64,000 nucleotides of DNA from Nymphaea colorata. Taxonomy: Eukaryota > Streptophyta > Magnoliopsida > Nymphaeales > Nymphaeaceae. The DNA is taken from NCBI RefSeq assembly GCF_008831285.2, contig NC_045144.1, positions 3,466,268-3,530,267 of the forward strand, read 5' to 3'. Shown piece after piece: positions 1 through 11,500 of the stretch. Both the position numbers and the translations under genes were made by a program. Below the pieces are notes generated by a model. It was not told where the DNA came from and did not search any database. It worked only from the letters and a program-made list of their open reading frames with translations. Every line of letters begins with the position of its first letter. Position 1 is the stretch's first letter.

Positions 1-429
1 ATCTAAGTGTATATTTTTTGAGATTCATGCACTCATAAATATCAAGTAAATATCAAAACAGCCAATGGGCTACCAAGCTCTACCCATTATCAGTCAATTT
101 ACGACCTTCTTCAGATTATAGGGTAGATTAAGTTGTAGAATTGGCAGCCAGGAACAAGTCGTTCGGATCCTAAAAAATACTATTTGTGACTAGTCAGTCT
201 GACTTGGACCAAGTTGAGTGACCACAAATAAATAAAAATTGTATTATTTATATGTAGATAAACACAGAAACATACACATATAAAGAATGCAGATATATGT
301 TTAAAGGTTAGGATTAGTTGGCTGATCATTAGGCTGATCATTTTGCTAGTTTAACCAAATACCCAAAGACAAACTGCATGCTCAAATGCATGTCTCCATA
401 TCCTCCTTCTAGTTTAGTGTGTCTTGAAA

Positions 430-2400
430 TCATGATCAGCTTCTATTTAAGAAATGAAAACTTTCTTACAATCCTTTAATAGACAAATCGGCAATCTGAT
501 GCTTGTCCCAATATAGCGAGCTTCCAATTTCTTGATTGTCCATCTTTTGTTTCTCACTTGCTAAATCCTCCCAATGCTATATTAGAACTATCGAAATTTG
601 GTAGCACTTTGATTATGACAAAATAAAATTGATTTTGACAATTTTTTTCCTCAACAAAAAGACATCCAGTCTAAGGCAACTCAGATAGGGCTGCACACGA
701 GCCGAGTCGAGCTCAAGCTTGGCCGGCTCGAGCTCGACTCGATTCATGTTTAGTGAGCTCGAGCCAAGCTCGAACTCGAGACGAGCTTCACAACTTCAGC
801 TCGAGCTCGACTCGAGGCCAGCTCGTTTATCGCCATTAATGCGTGTTTGCTAAGTTCGCCCTGCCATCCTTTTCGCTGTTGGCTCCTCGGTAACGATGCT
901 GCCATTATGACATGGGGGAGGAGGAAAGGCGTGGGTGAGAAAGAGTCTCTGCATATCAGCCTGCCACGGTGCCACCTGCTCGATGAGGAAAAGGCGTTGC
1001 AAGAAAAGAGAAAAAAACCTTAATGAGGATGATGAAAGGCGTTGCAAGAAAAGACAAAAAAAGGGAGGGAAAATGAAAAGAGAAAAATAGAGAGGGAAAA
1101 TGAACCAGCGAGAAACGAGAGGGAGAATGAGAAAAGTGTTTGAAAAAAAGGGAGGGAAAATGAAAAGAGAAAAACAGAGGGGGAAAATGAACCAGCGAAA
1201 AACGAGAGGGAGAATGAGAAAAGTGTTTGATTGATTGAAAGTGTAACAATGAGGGTAAAGAAAAAACGCGAGGGTAAAGAAACTAGGCGTGGTGAAGAGA
1301 GGGAAAGTTAAAAAACATAAAACAAAAAAAAATAGATTATGCTGCGTTGGTTAAAAAATAAATAAAAAATAAAAAATGAGATTAAAATCGAGTCGAGTCT
1401 GACTAACTCAAACTTGACTCGTTAACATACTCGAGTTTATATTTAAGCTCGAGCTTGACTCGTATAAAAAACGAGTCGAGCTCGAGTCAAGTTTATCGAG
1501 CGAGTTCGAGCCCGAGTTGGCTCGACTCGTTGTGCAGCCCTAAACTCAGATGTGACAAAAGCCATACCATGATATTCAGCTTTGTACTAGAACATCTATT
1601 CAGTGTCTTTTGCTGATTCATGAAACTAAATTCCCAACAACAACAATAACTAGATATTAATCTTCTTTCATTCGAATGTCCGGCCCAATCTTCACCTATG
1701 CATCCCATGATGACTATCATATCTTGATTATATTTTCTTCTTTATATACCAAGCCATTTTTGGTAGTGCTTTTTATATGTCTCAATATTCTTTCAACAGA
1801 CTCCATGTGAGGGGGTTTTGATGCATGCGCAAATTGTGGCACCTAATTCACTATATATACCATGTTTCATGTTTGTCTTTCCAAAAGTCAAATATTTATG
1901 TATACCAACTTTACTTTGGTATTGAGTTGCATCACCATATATTTCTTCATCATTTCCACTCAGCTGTTGATTAATAAGAGTTGGACTGGCCACTAGGTTA
2001 CCATCCTTTATCCTGCTCTTACCAAGTAAATCAATGGTATACTACTGTTGTCAACACAACCCTTTCTTTTTCTTTATCAATTTCAACCCCATTAAAGTAT
2101 TTCAAACTTCCAATTTTTTTTTCCAAGAATCTGTAGGCTTTTTTAATGTGTTCTGCTTATATCCTGTTGGTCACATGTATAAGAAATGTTGTGCTTTCTT
2201 GTTCACCAACAAAAAGGGAACAATCAAGATTAAAACCCACGTGACTGAATTTCTTTAGGGAAACCCTCAAACCAGAATCATGACATTGTTTCAGTCCATA
2301 AATGATTTTTTTTTTTTTTGCATACATATGCATTTGGATCACCTTGGTCTATCCTGCCGCTGCAGGCTGTAAAAACAACTCTCAGATCAATTTCAAATAA
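430..2400 (-). mobile_element. Degenerate Ty1/copia pol remnant (reverse transcriptase to RNase H), split by a MITE
   Basis: The minus strand, read in several frames, follows the order of a copia pol. Near 2280-2250 there is an IYGLKQ motif. A YTIDLL-type motif lies near 2030. A YQSKVG...YLT stretch matching the usual YQ-VG-LIYLT segment lies near 1920-1880. A DWAGHSNERR...SSYC stretch, resembling the RNase H motif DWAGsxxDRRSTSGYC, lies near 1690-1640. Beyond the MITE at 686-1542 the match resumes weakly, with LFCHNQSAT near 620-590 (compare LYCDNQsA). Many stops and frameshifts show that it is long dead. The MITE disrupts the RNase H part, so it inserted later. No LTR could be set. Confidence 0.6.
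686..1542. mobile_element. Non-autonomous hAT-type element (857 bp) with perfect 8-bp target duplication
   Basis: The ends are inverted repeats starting TAGGGCTGCACA. The flanking 8 bp AACTCAGA occurs at 678-685 and again at 1543-1550, the target-site length of hAT elements. Subterminal regions are runs of GAGCTCGAGTCGAGC-like sequence, palindromic and GC-rich. The centre (about 840-1370) is A-rich and contains an imperfect duplication of a GGGAGGGAAAATGAAAAGAGAA block around 1060-1230. No transposase is encoded; long open frames here are low-complexity and are not genes. It is inserted in the copia remnant. A hAT relative is the best reading, from the ends and target duplication. Confidence 0.85.
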
Positions 2401-2464
2401 TGAACTTGATTAACACAAGAATAACTCATTTGCAAGTCTATGAGAGTAGGATATAAGGAATAAG

Positions 2465-2727
2465 TAAGGGTGGGCGTCAGGTCGGCGGCCCTGGCCTGGG
2501 CCCGATAGGCCGGCCCGGGTCGGCCCGGGTCGGCCCGGCCTGGCCCAGTTCGGCCCGTTTAAGTTTAAAAAATATATATATTTTTAATTTTTTAATAATA
2601 TATATTTATTATTAATAAATATATTTTATATTTTAAAAATTATTTTATGATTAAAAAATTGTTTTTTATTTTTAAACGGGCTGAGCAGGGGCCGGGCCGG
2701 GCCGGCCCGGCCCGATGCCCACCCTTA
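2465..2727. mobile_element. Short hAT-type MITE (263 bp) with 8-bp target duplication
   Basis: Ends are inverted repeats (TAAGGGTGGGC...GCCCACCCTTA) followed by GGCCCGGCCC-rich subterminal sequence and an AT-rich core. The 8-bp flank GGAATAAG is present at 2457-2464 and 2728-2735. It has no coding capacity. The ends and GC-rich subterminal style resemble the elements at 59029 and 60549-61520, suggesting one family. Confidence 0.85.
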
Positions 2728-2739
2728 GGAATAAGGCTT

Positions 2740-2875
2740 TTAATGCTTAGAAAGACATTAGCCAAAAAGGGAGAAACCCCTACACATATACAGCTCCATA
2801 GTAGGTTGAGCTGGCTGTCGAACCAACTCCAATGGCTAAAAGCCTAAAACTATAGCCATTAACTAGCTGAGACCT
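2740..2875 (-). repeat. LTR relic related to the copia LTR at 8426
   Basis: Read on the minus strand, the segment contains AGCCATTGGAG followed by a CGACAGCCA-like stretch. This parallels the TAGCCGTTGGAGCTAGCCCAACAGCC segment of the LTR at 8426-8900. A similar scrap (AGCCATTGG...CAACAGCTAG, minus strand) lies at about 4300-4350. These are probably decayed LTR pieces; their ends cannot be placed. Confidence 0.35.
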
Positions 2876-2880
2876 GGTCA

Positions 2881-3345
2881 AAGGTCAAAATTGGCAGGAA
2901 CTTAGATACGTGGACAAGAAAATAAAATAAAACAAACCATTGATCCTTTTTCATCCAAAACGCCCATTCTGGATGTTTAATTATCCCAAAGTGACCAACC
3001 CTTTATCATACTTCTATTAACTCATATGGAAGTGACCAACCCTTTTATCATCCTTCCATTCCTATGGAATAAACTCAGCAGGTTCCTCGATATAACCATC
3101 AAGTTGGCCAGACAAGTTAGGACCTTTCATTTGGCCAGGAGCTGAGATACATGGACAAGAAAATTAAATAAAAACAAAACATTTGATCCTTTTTCATCCA
3201 AAACACCCCATTCTGGATTTTTAACTCATCTCAAAGTGTCCAACCCTTTTATCATCCTTTAATTAGCTCAGTGCAAAGTGACCAACCCTTTTATCATTCT
3301 TCTGTTCCCATGGAATAAAATGAGCAATTCCTAAATGTAACCAAC
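2881..3345. repeat. Imperfect tandem duplication, about 235-bp unit, two copies
   Basis: Two successive blocks share a GAGAC/TACxTGGACAAGAAAAT start, a TTGATCCTTTTTCATCCAAAAC stretch, a CCCATTCTGGAT stretch and GTGACCAACCCTTTTATCAT. Copy one is about 2881-3110 and copy two about 3120-3345. A smaller GACCAACCC(T)TTTATCAT motif is reiterated inside each. No coding sequence is seen. Confidence 0.7.
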
Positions 3346-5479
3346 AAGTTGACAACACAAGTTATAACTTTTATGAATGGAATAATCTAGCTTTCTCAAG
3401 TCAGAAACTGGTACAGTTCAATTTTTCAGATACCAGTTGAGATGTGCAAATAGGCAGAGATAAATAAAGGAACAAAACAACTCAATTAGAGGAAGAAAAC
3501 TAGATGAAGAGGATTGGTTGGCAAAATATTAGGTTTTAGGACCTTTCTAGAGCCTGATTGCCGTACAACATGAGATAGGAGGCAAGAAAAGCAAAAGTGA
3601 CTTGATCAAAATAAAACACCCCCTAGGAAATGAACGAAGGCTACACACCAAATCAGGTTATGAGCCCACAACACAATCAGAAAGAAATAGGGAAATTCTG
3701 ATTAAAAACATTAATAGAAATAACTGTGCAGTTTGGTCCACTATAAACATAACAATCATAATGAATAAACTTGGCACAATATTGCAGAAGGGATATAAAA
3801 TGATCAATCACAGAGCAGGTTTTTGTTAACAACACCAAGAGACCGAGAAAAGAGCACTCGTGCAGAAAGAAACACAGAATATGCAAGGGTAGGCTAATCA
3901 TGACTGGTCATTCCTGATCACTGCTTCAGTACCATGTTACAAATTTGACAATTGACCTGTTTAGTAACCGAAACTGAAAGATAAAAAAGAGAATGCCGAG
4001 GCGTATGGTCTCTTCAGTAACACATTCTTTTCTTTCATTTGTCTTCTTTTATATAATTTTACAAGGAAGATGCCCCAGTTTAGACAAAAGTGCACTTCAA
4101 TATATCATAAATTACAAATGTAAGATCATATGAATATTGAAAATGTGACTTTAACAGCCACCAAATGATTGCACAGCAAGGAACAGGCACCAAGGCCAAA
4201 TATAAGAAGAAAAATCCTTTATTCAATCACTCGAAAATGCTGTTTATTACTGCTTACTTTGTAAAGGAATAGTAAAGTATGTATACACAAAGAGAAAGGA
4301 AAAGCCTAGAAAGGACTAGCTGTTGAACTGGCCAATGGCTAGAACAAAAAAAAAAAAAAAGGATAAAAATAAAAAACAAAAAACTCTCCAAAAAACCTAT
4401 ATACAAGTATACATAATACATATATTAGCTTATAGTCATATATGCATTATACATACATAAATACAGGTAATATATGTACACACATATACTTTATTTCTTA
4501 ACAAATATTAGGTGCTATATCAGCAGGATCCATGCCCAAAAACTAACTACTCCATGCTCAGTTATGACTATGAAACACATATACTTTATTTCTTGGGCAT
4601 TTAGCAAAATGATTCCCAGATACGAATAGCCAAAGTTGGTTGTCTCAACAAAATCTTGGAATTTCAAAAAATTAAAAAATATATAAAGAGTAACAAAAAG
4701 TATGAAATTATGACTTTTCTACTAACTTTCTTACAAAATGTTCATAAAGATTCAAAATAAGTTTTAAAAGTAAACAATGGAAAGCATATGCTTCTTATAT
4801 ATAAAAAGGTTTTTCTAAAGCAGATAATATCACAATATTATTGCAATAACGGCGATCTTATCACAATATTTATTTTTGCTGTAGTTTGAAAAATCATGAT
4901 ATTTTCCCAATGAACATGTACCACTCTATTTTGGGGTTTATGTTGTCATATTTTCGCAATACAGCAGATATTTGTGACTGTGGCCACCCACTGAACAAGA
5001 AAGGGCCTGATGGAGCTGTCAGACATTGATGACCTCAGCACCTTTGTTAGCCCTATTACCTGGCTAGAGGGTTGGTGAAAAATGGTTGGATTAAAAATTT
5101 AAAATGAATAAATGAATAAACTAACAAACATATTTATGTATGAGTTGATTGGTTCTTACAAAGGTAGTGATTTCTGGGAAATAATTGAATTTAAGAAAAT
5201 ACTAGCAAGACCAATGAGGAAATGAAGAAATTTGATTCTTTACTGGCCGGACAATGCCACCATTATCTGACAATTTGCATGTGTCCATCTGAAAATTGCT
5301 AGTAGAAGATGATGGCTGAGCAATGTTTTTTATGCCAAACCTTTATGCCTGAGACCAAAATTCAAAATTATTTGAAGGATATACATTGTGGTGTGGACTC
5401 TGTCTCCAAATAAATGAGTTAAAGATTCCGTTTATCAACCTTGGTAATGTTAACTTTTCTTCCTCTTTCTTGGTTTCAG
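3346..5479. other. Non-coding stretch upstream of the first visible YacP-like exon
   Basis: AT-rich, with no convincing exon, RNA gene or complete element, apart from the LTR scrap at 4300-4350. It is presumably intron or flank of the gene whose exon starts at 5480. Earlier exons of that gene were looked for here and not found. Confidence 0.5.
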
Positions 5480-5534
5480 TGTTGATGTCATTTTCACAGG
5501 TGAAACATGTGCTGATGCATGGATTGAAAAGGAG
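5480..5534 (+). CDS. YacP-like gene, exon with ETCADAWIE motif
   Basis: Preceded by a pyrimidine-rich tract ending TTTCAG and followed by GTAAAA. The first base completes a codon begun in an unseen upstream exon, and the exon then reads VDVIFTGETCADAWIEKE and ends on a codon boundary. Confidence 0.75.
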
Positions 5535-8500
5535 GTAAAAAAAATATATATGTCTATTTTTCTTTCATTTCAAGTAAATTTCATGATATTTGTACTACAA
5601 ACAGTATGAGCTGCTACATCTTAAAGGTACTTTCAGCAGCTTTCTGGTGTCAAGTGTAAAGTGCAGTCTTTGTTCCCTCTATATTTTTTACTTGGATAGT
5701 GAGATCCTGCTCTTGAAAGGCATTGGAAACAAAAATTTGTGATGCTCTGCATGGAGAGCACTTCAGTTTTTCCTAGTGTGATGCAAATGAGTGTACAAGT
5801 AGAAATCATAAATCTTCTATTTTTATTAACATGTTCATGAGTTTGGAGTTACTCTGGTTCAACGGTGAAGCTTTTTGACTCTCGGCTCTTTCATTCTCTA
5901 TTCAGTTTTTCCATTTTCAAGACGTTTATCCAATTTTCCAAGTTTGATTGCATTAGGAGCACATTTCTTGTATAGTGAAGTTTTATTCAACATCTTCTAA
6001 TTTCATGCCTTTTGGCATTGACCTTTTTTTATGACTTCATTACAACTTTTCTACTATCGATTTAACTTGCTTTTTTCATATTCTTTCTTTTTGTATTCTT
6101 CTTCACCCGATAATATGATTCTAATTCACTTACCTTGTACAGGTTGTAGCTCTGAAGGAGGATGGTTGCCCAAAAGTTTGGGTCGTTACTTCTGATTCCT
6201 GCCAGCAGAAAGCAGCACATGGAGCAGTAGGTTTTGATGCTATTCATTTTCTAACAATTTTTTCCTCTATGACTTTGATTAGGAGTCTCAGTTTTTACCT
6301 TATTCTGTTTTAGACTTTGTTTTCTTTGAACTATATCTTCAATGCTAGTAAACTTTCTATCAACAAATAGAAACAATACTAGGAAAGAATCATAGCACAT
6401 ACAGAAATGAAAGGTGAAAAACACTACTTATTTTTGCTTTTCTTTTTCCCTAAATTATCCTTGCCTTGTGGGCCATTGTGAGAAAGTGTACCTTATGTGA
6501 TTGTGTAAATTAGGTTCTATATTTTGCACTGCTAATGCATACAAATGTTCAATTAAAAGCATGTTATATGTATCATACGATACATATTATATAGGTTTAG
6601 AAAAACTATACGATACGCGTATAATACACGATATGCTTGTGTATTGTAAATGTATTGCCCTTATCATACGATACGGGCGCCGTATCGAAGTACGATACGG
6701 GCGATACACCCCTGTATCATACGATATAGGGAAAAACACAAATATATCCCTCCTCTTCAGACAGTACTTCCTCAGCAACCCCTCTTTAATAAACCCAGCC
6801 TTTTCCAGGACCCTTTGTGATCCCACATTCGGAACGGTGATGGCGGCGTCGATCCTTTCAATCTACGAGAACTGTCAGAAGGTCACAAAGATGGCCATCT
6901 TCACGGCTTCCGTGGTGATGCCTTTGCCCTAATTTTCATAGGCTAATTTAATGCATACCAGATCTCTCCCCGGCAACGCTCAATGTTAGATCTCTGCTTG
7001 AAAGTCATTTGGCCGATGATGGGGTGGCCGTTGAGGCAGATGGCCTTGGCCCATGGGTGAGCGATCAGGGAACTCTCGAGGAACAACTGAGCATCCTCTT
7101 TGCACTGAAAAGCATCTCACCAGCACAGTCGAGCTACGGGATCATCGACGAGCCATGCCATGACGTCCAAGAGGTCAGCAAGCTCAAACGGCCAAAGTGT
7201 GATGCAGAGTTCCTTTAGGGAGGGTGTGTCTGTGAAAGAGAGAGAGGGAAACGAGTAAGGGTTGAGCCTCCCAATTTATTGGGGGATATTTTTTCCATAA
7301 TAATCGTCACCTTTGGGGGTATTCTCAAAATAGCACTTTTCCTAGTTTGTTCTTTTTTTTTTTTAACTTGTAAGACTGCAGGATAGTTATGTGCTTCTTC
7401 TGTCTAGTGAACTCTGACAATCTTTCTTGATTTTTTTCGATTTTTTATTTATTTTCTGAACTTTTTCAAATTTTTTCTCTATTTTTCCTTTTTTTATATT
7501 TTTTAAAATAAAAAAATTAATTTTATGATAAACCGTGCTATGTTTGCAGTAAGTTACGATACAACGTATAGGTCGGCCTGACTGATACACATTACCCTAT
7601 GCCTTTTACAACATTGCTAAGAAGTGTTAAAAGTAACTGCAGTTTTTCATACTTAGATAATTATAAAATGCAAACCTTTATAACCTTATTTGTCAATGAA
7701 AATGTTTTGCTACCTCATTGTTTTTAATTCTCTAATTAAAAGTCATATGTTGGAGTTGTCTCATGCAAAGTAAACTATATGTATGTGATATTTGTGTTCA
7801 AAAGTTTAAAACTTTAAGTAGCCAACATAAAGAACATTGCCTTGGGTCGTTACTTCTGTACACATGGGAGCCGCATTGAGGATTGTTCGATATGTCAAAC
7901 ACACAATCACTAAAGGACTTTTTCTATCCTCATCAAACTTGAATATGATTGCCTATACTGATGCTGATTGGGGTGGAGATCCTAATAACAGGCATTCCAC
8001 CACCGGTTTTTGTGTTTTTCTATGTGACTCTCTTATTTCGTGGAGGTGCAAAAAACAAAATAAAGTCTCTCTATCATCAACTGAAGCAGAATATCGTGCC
8101 ATGGCCACCACCACCATGGAGATTGTGTGGTTAAAAAGCTTATTGAAGGACATTGGAATTGACTTAAATGAAGCAACCAAGCTCTGCTGCGACAGTAAAA
8201 GTGCCATCTACATTGCTAGCAATCATACTTTTCATGAAAGGACGAAGCATATTGAAATGGATTGTCACTATGTGAGAGAAGAATATCTTAACCGAACAAT
8301 CGATATATCCTTTGTCCCTTCCGAATATCAACTTGGAGATTTCTTTACCAAGGCACTTGCTTCAGCACGTTTTCAGTTTCTTCTTGGCAAACTTTCGGTG
8401 ATCACACCCTAAGTTTGAGGGGGGGTGTTAGAATTTAAATATTAGACATTATGTAAGTATACATATGTTTCATATATGATTTGTATATATGAATATCTAT

Positions 8501-11500
8501 GTATGCATATGTGTTATGTATTTTATTTTATTTGCTTCCTTTTCTTTTTTATGTACTTTTTATTTCTTTTCTTTTTCTTTTTTTACCTTTTCCTTTTTGT
8601 AAAAGGGAACTAGCTGTTGGACCAGCTTCCAACGGCTAGATTTCTAGCCGTTGGAGCTAGCCCAACAGCCAACTTCTCCTTCTTCTCTCCCTTTCATTGT
8701 ACTATATATATGGGACTGTTGTCCCATGTTTGGTTAAGGCTTTTAGGCCTCTCTTGTGTATTCTTCTATTGAGATTAATAGATTTGGTATCTTCTCCTCA
8801 AGTTTGAGGTTTGGTTGTGTATTACCTATTGAAGTTGTTGGGATCTTCAAGAGTGTATCTCTTGAAGCATTTGTATTCTCAAGATCAGGCCTGATTTACA
8901 AGAGTCACTCTTTTATTTGTCTATGTGGATGACATGATTGTCACAGGTAATGATGAGGAGCAGATCATCAAGTTAAAAGGGTTACTGGCTACGGAATTTG
9001 ATCTCAAGGATCTTGGCAAGCTGAGGTACTTTCTTGGTATTGAGATTGCTAGATCGAGTACTGGTCTTGTGCTAAACCAAAGGAAATACACATTAGATCT
9101 GTTGGAAGAGACTGGTAAGTTGGGGTGTAGACCTGCTTCTACCCCACTTGACACCGGGCACAAGTTGAGTCTTAGAGATGGAGAGCTGCTCTGTGAAGAA
9201 GCTAAGGGAAGATATCAACGTCTAGTTGGGAAGTTGATTTACCTTACCCTCACGAGACCTGATATCACTTTCGTGGTCAATGTATTGAGTCAATTCATGC
9301 ATGCTCCTACTGATGCACATCTGAAGGCTGTGGACAGGGTACTATGTTACATGAAGTGAAATCTTGGCAAGGGACTCTTGTATGTAAAACAAGAGATTGT
9401 AGAGGTCGAGAGGTATTCCGATGCAAACTGGGCAAGTTGTGCTGATACCAGACGGTCTACTACAGGGTACTGTGTCTACCTGGGAGGAAACCTTGTAGTA
9501 TGGAGGAGCAAGAGACAGAATGTATGTTCTCGATCTAGTGCAGAGGCAGAATATAGAGCCGTTGCTATGGGAGTGTCAGAGTTACTATGGTTGAAAATAT
9601 TGCTGACTGATATTGGAATAGAGGTTGAAGGATCTATGAAGATGTACTGTGATAACAAGTCTACAATCAATCTTGCTAACAACCCTGTTCTACACGACAG
9701 AACCAAGCATGTTGAGATTGATCGTCACTTTATTCGTGAAAGAATTGATGCTAAAGAGTTAATCCTTCCTTACATGAAGTCTGAAGACCAAACCGCTGAT
9801 GTTCTGACGAAGGCTCTATCCTCGACTTTGTTCGAGAGAAATGTATCCAAGTTGGGCATGTTTGATATGTATGCTCAACTTGAGGGGGAGTGTTGACGGA
9901 TATTGGTGTACGGGTCCAGGTCTGGACCCGATCCAGTATGTCCTAATTAGGGCATACTTATATCATTGTAACCCTAATCTTTAAGGTTAATGAAATCTTA
10001 AGAGAGAGTGTCTGGCAGCTAGTGGGCACCAGCTCCTCCTCATCCGTGGTTTTTTTTTTCCTCTTGTTGAGGGGTTTTCCACGTTACATCGTGTTCCTCG
10101 TTTTCTCTTTCTCTGTGTTCGTGTTCCTACAGCGTCTAATCATTCATATTTCAGCTTCCTCCAGACCAATTTTCATGAAGGAGATCTGGACGAGGAGATA
10201 TGATTTTTTGAGAGAGCAAGGTTCTGGAAGCTGGCTTCACACCTGCGAGAGGGATTCTCGCCAGTTTCCCCAATTTCTATCTTAGATTTGGGTGAAACCA
10301 AAGATCTGGTGCATTCTCAATGACCTTGAATCGTGATTAATTGCAAGGTATACATCTGCTTTATTTGCTGGTTCATTTGCAGCATCAGATCCATTGTTGT
10401 AAGCTGCTGCTACAACCTGTTCCTAAGCTGAACCTGCATTTATGAAGAGCGCATTGCCGGCGCTGAACGGGGCACCCCCTAATTCATCACTTAACAGGGG
10501 TTCCATCGATCCTTGGTGACGCTCCTAAACCTTCTGAGTTCTCTCGTTATCATGGAACCATTGCCTACAGTGATTGCTGTGCTTCTGTAAGCTGCTGTCA
10601 CAAAACTGAACAAGCGAGGAGAGACTGATCAGCAGGAAGACGTGAGCTGCTGTGGAGCTGATCATTGAAGGGACGAGCGCTGGCGTCTATCCAGCGTCTG
10701 CTACCCCCTAGTTCACTCAAAACAGGGGTTCCTACTGTGATCCGGTGAAGTGCAGAACTTACTAGTTTCATGTACTTCTGATTTGATGCGATTGTGATCT
10801 GCTGTATTCCCTTGCGAGTTGAGGTGCTCCGAAGAGGAGGACTCAGCTGGAGATCACCATCTTGCGAATACCGAGGATTGTATTGGCCTTCTTCCTCGGT
10901 GAGTGCTGGGGTAGCTCCAGCAAGGTACATCCGAACCCCCTATAGTTGCGTGGGAGGGTGCATTCTATTTCCAGCCAACCTTCGGGTTTGCAGTTGTAGG
11001 GAATCCTCCAAAGCTTGTTTAGCCGAGGACACATTCCCAAGCTGCTGGACTTACCTATGGCGAAGGGTGTGGATTGCTCGTTCTACTGATTGCATGAATG
11101 GTTTGGCATGGATGAATGATTGTTGAGTGAGGGAGAGTTCAAAATTGTATCGAGAACGCTTGTAAAGTCTCACATTCCCACTCTTGATTGTAGTGGGTTG
11201 AAAATTTGGGAGGGACATTCCACTTGTATATCAGTCCTAAGCGATATATTCAGTAGGGGTTGTGTCCGACTTGGGATCGAATTTTGTATTTCCTATTCTT
11301 TTAACCTCCTTCGGCGTGTTAGTTCCCAATAGATCTTGGGAAGCGACTGCATCTTGGTGAGATTTGAGCAGCTACAAGGGCAGGGCGCATCAGGGACCAA
11401 CAATTGTACATGAAAGGGCTGGAAAGTATAAAGATTTACTCATTATCTATCAAATGAAATGAATAAACTGCTGATTTATTTACTTAGCCATTAACTTTTC

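Noticed and set aside
956-1249. 97-codon minus-strand open frame rich in Phe/Ser/His
   Set aside because: It lies in the A-rich core of the MITE at 686-1542 and repeats a duplicated block; low complexity, no family.
6501-6932. 143-codon plus-strand open frame
   Set aside because: It is the antisense of the captured GNAT pseudogene and the palindromic subterminal repeats.
10794-11126. 110-codon open frame in the GC-rich block
   Set aside because: No recognisable domain; the overlapping opposite-strand frames are equally long, as expected from composition.
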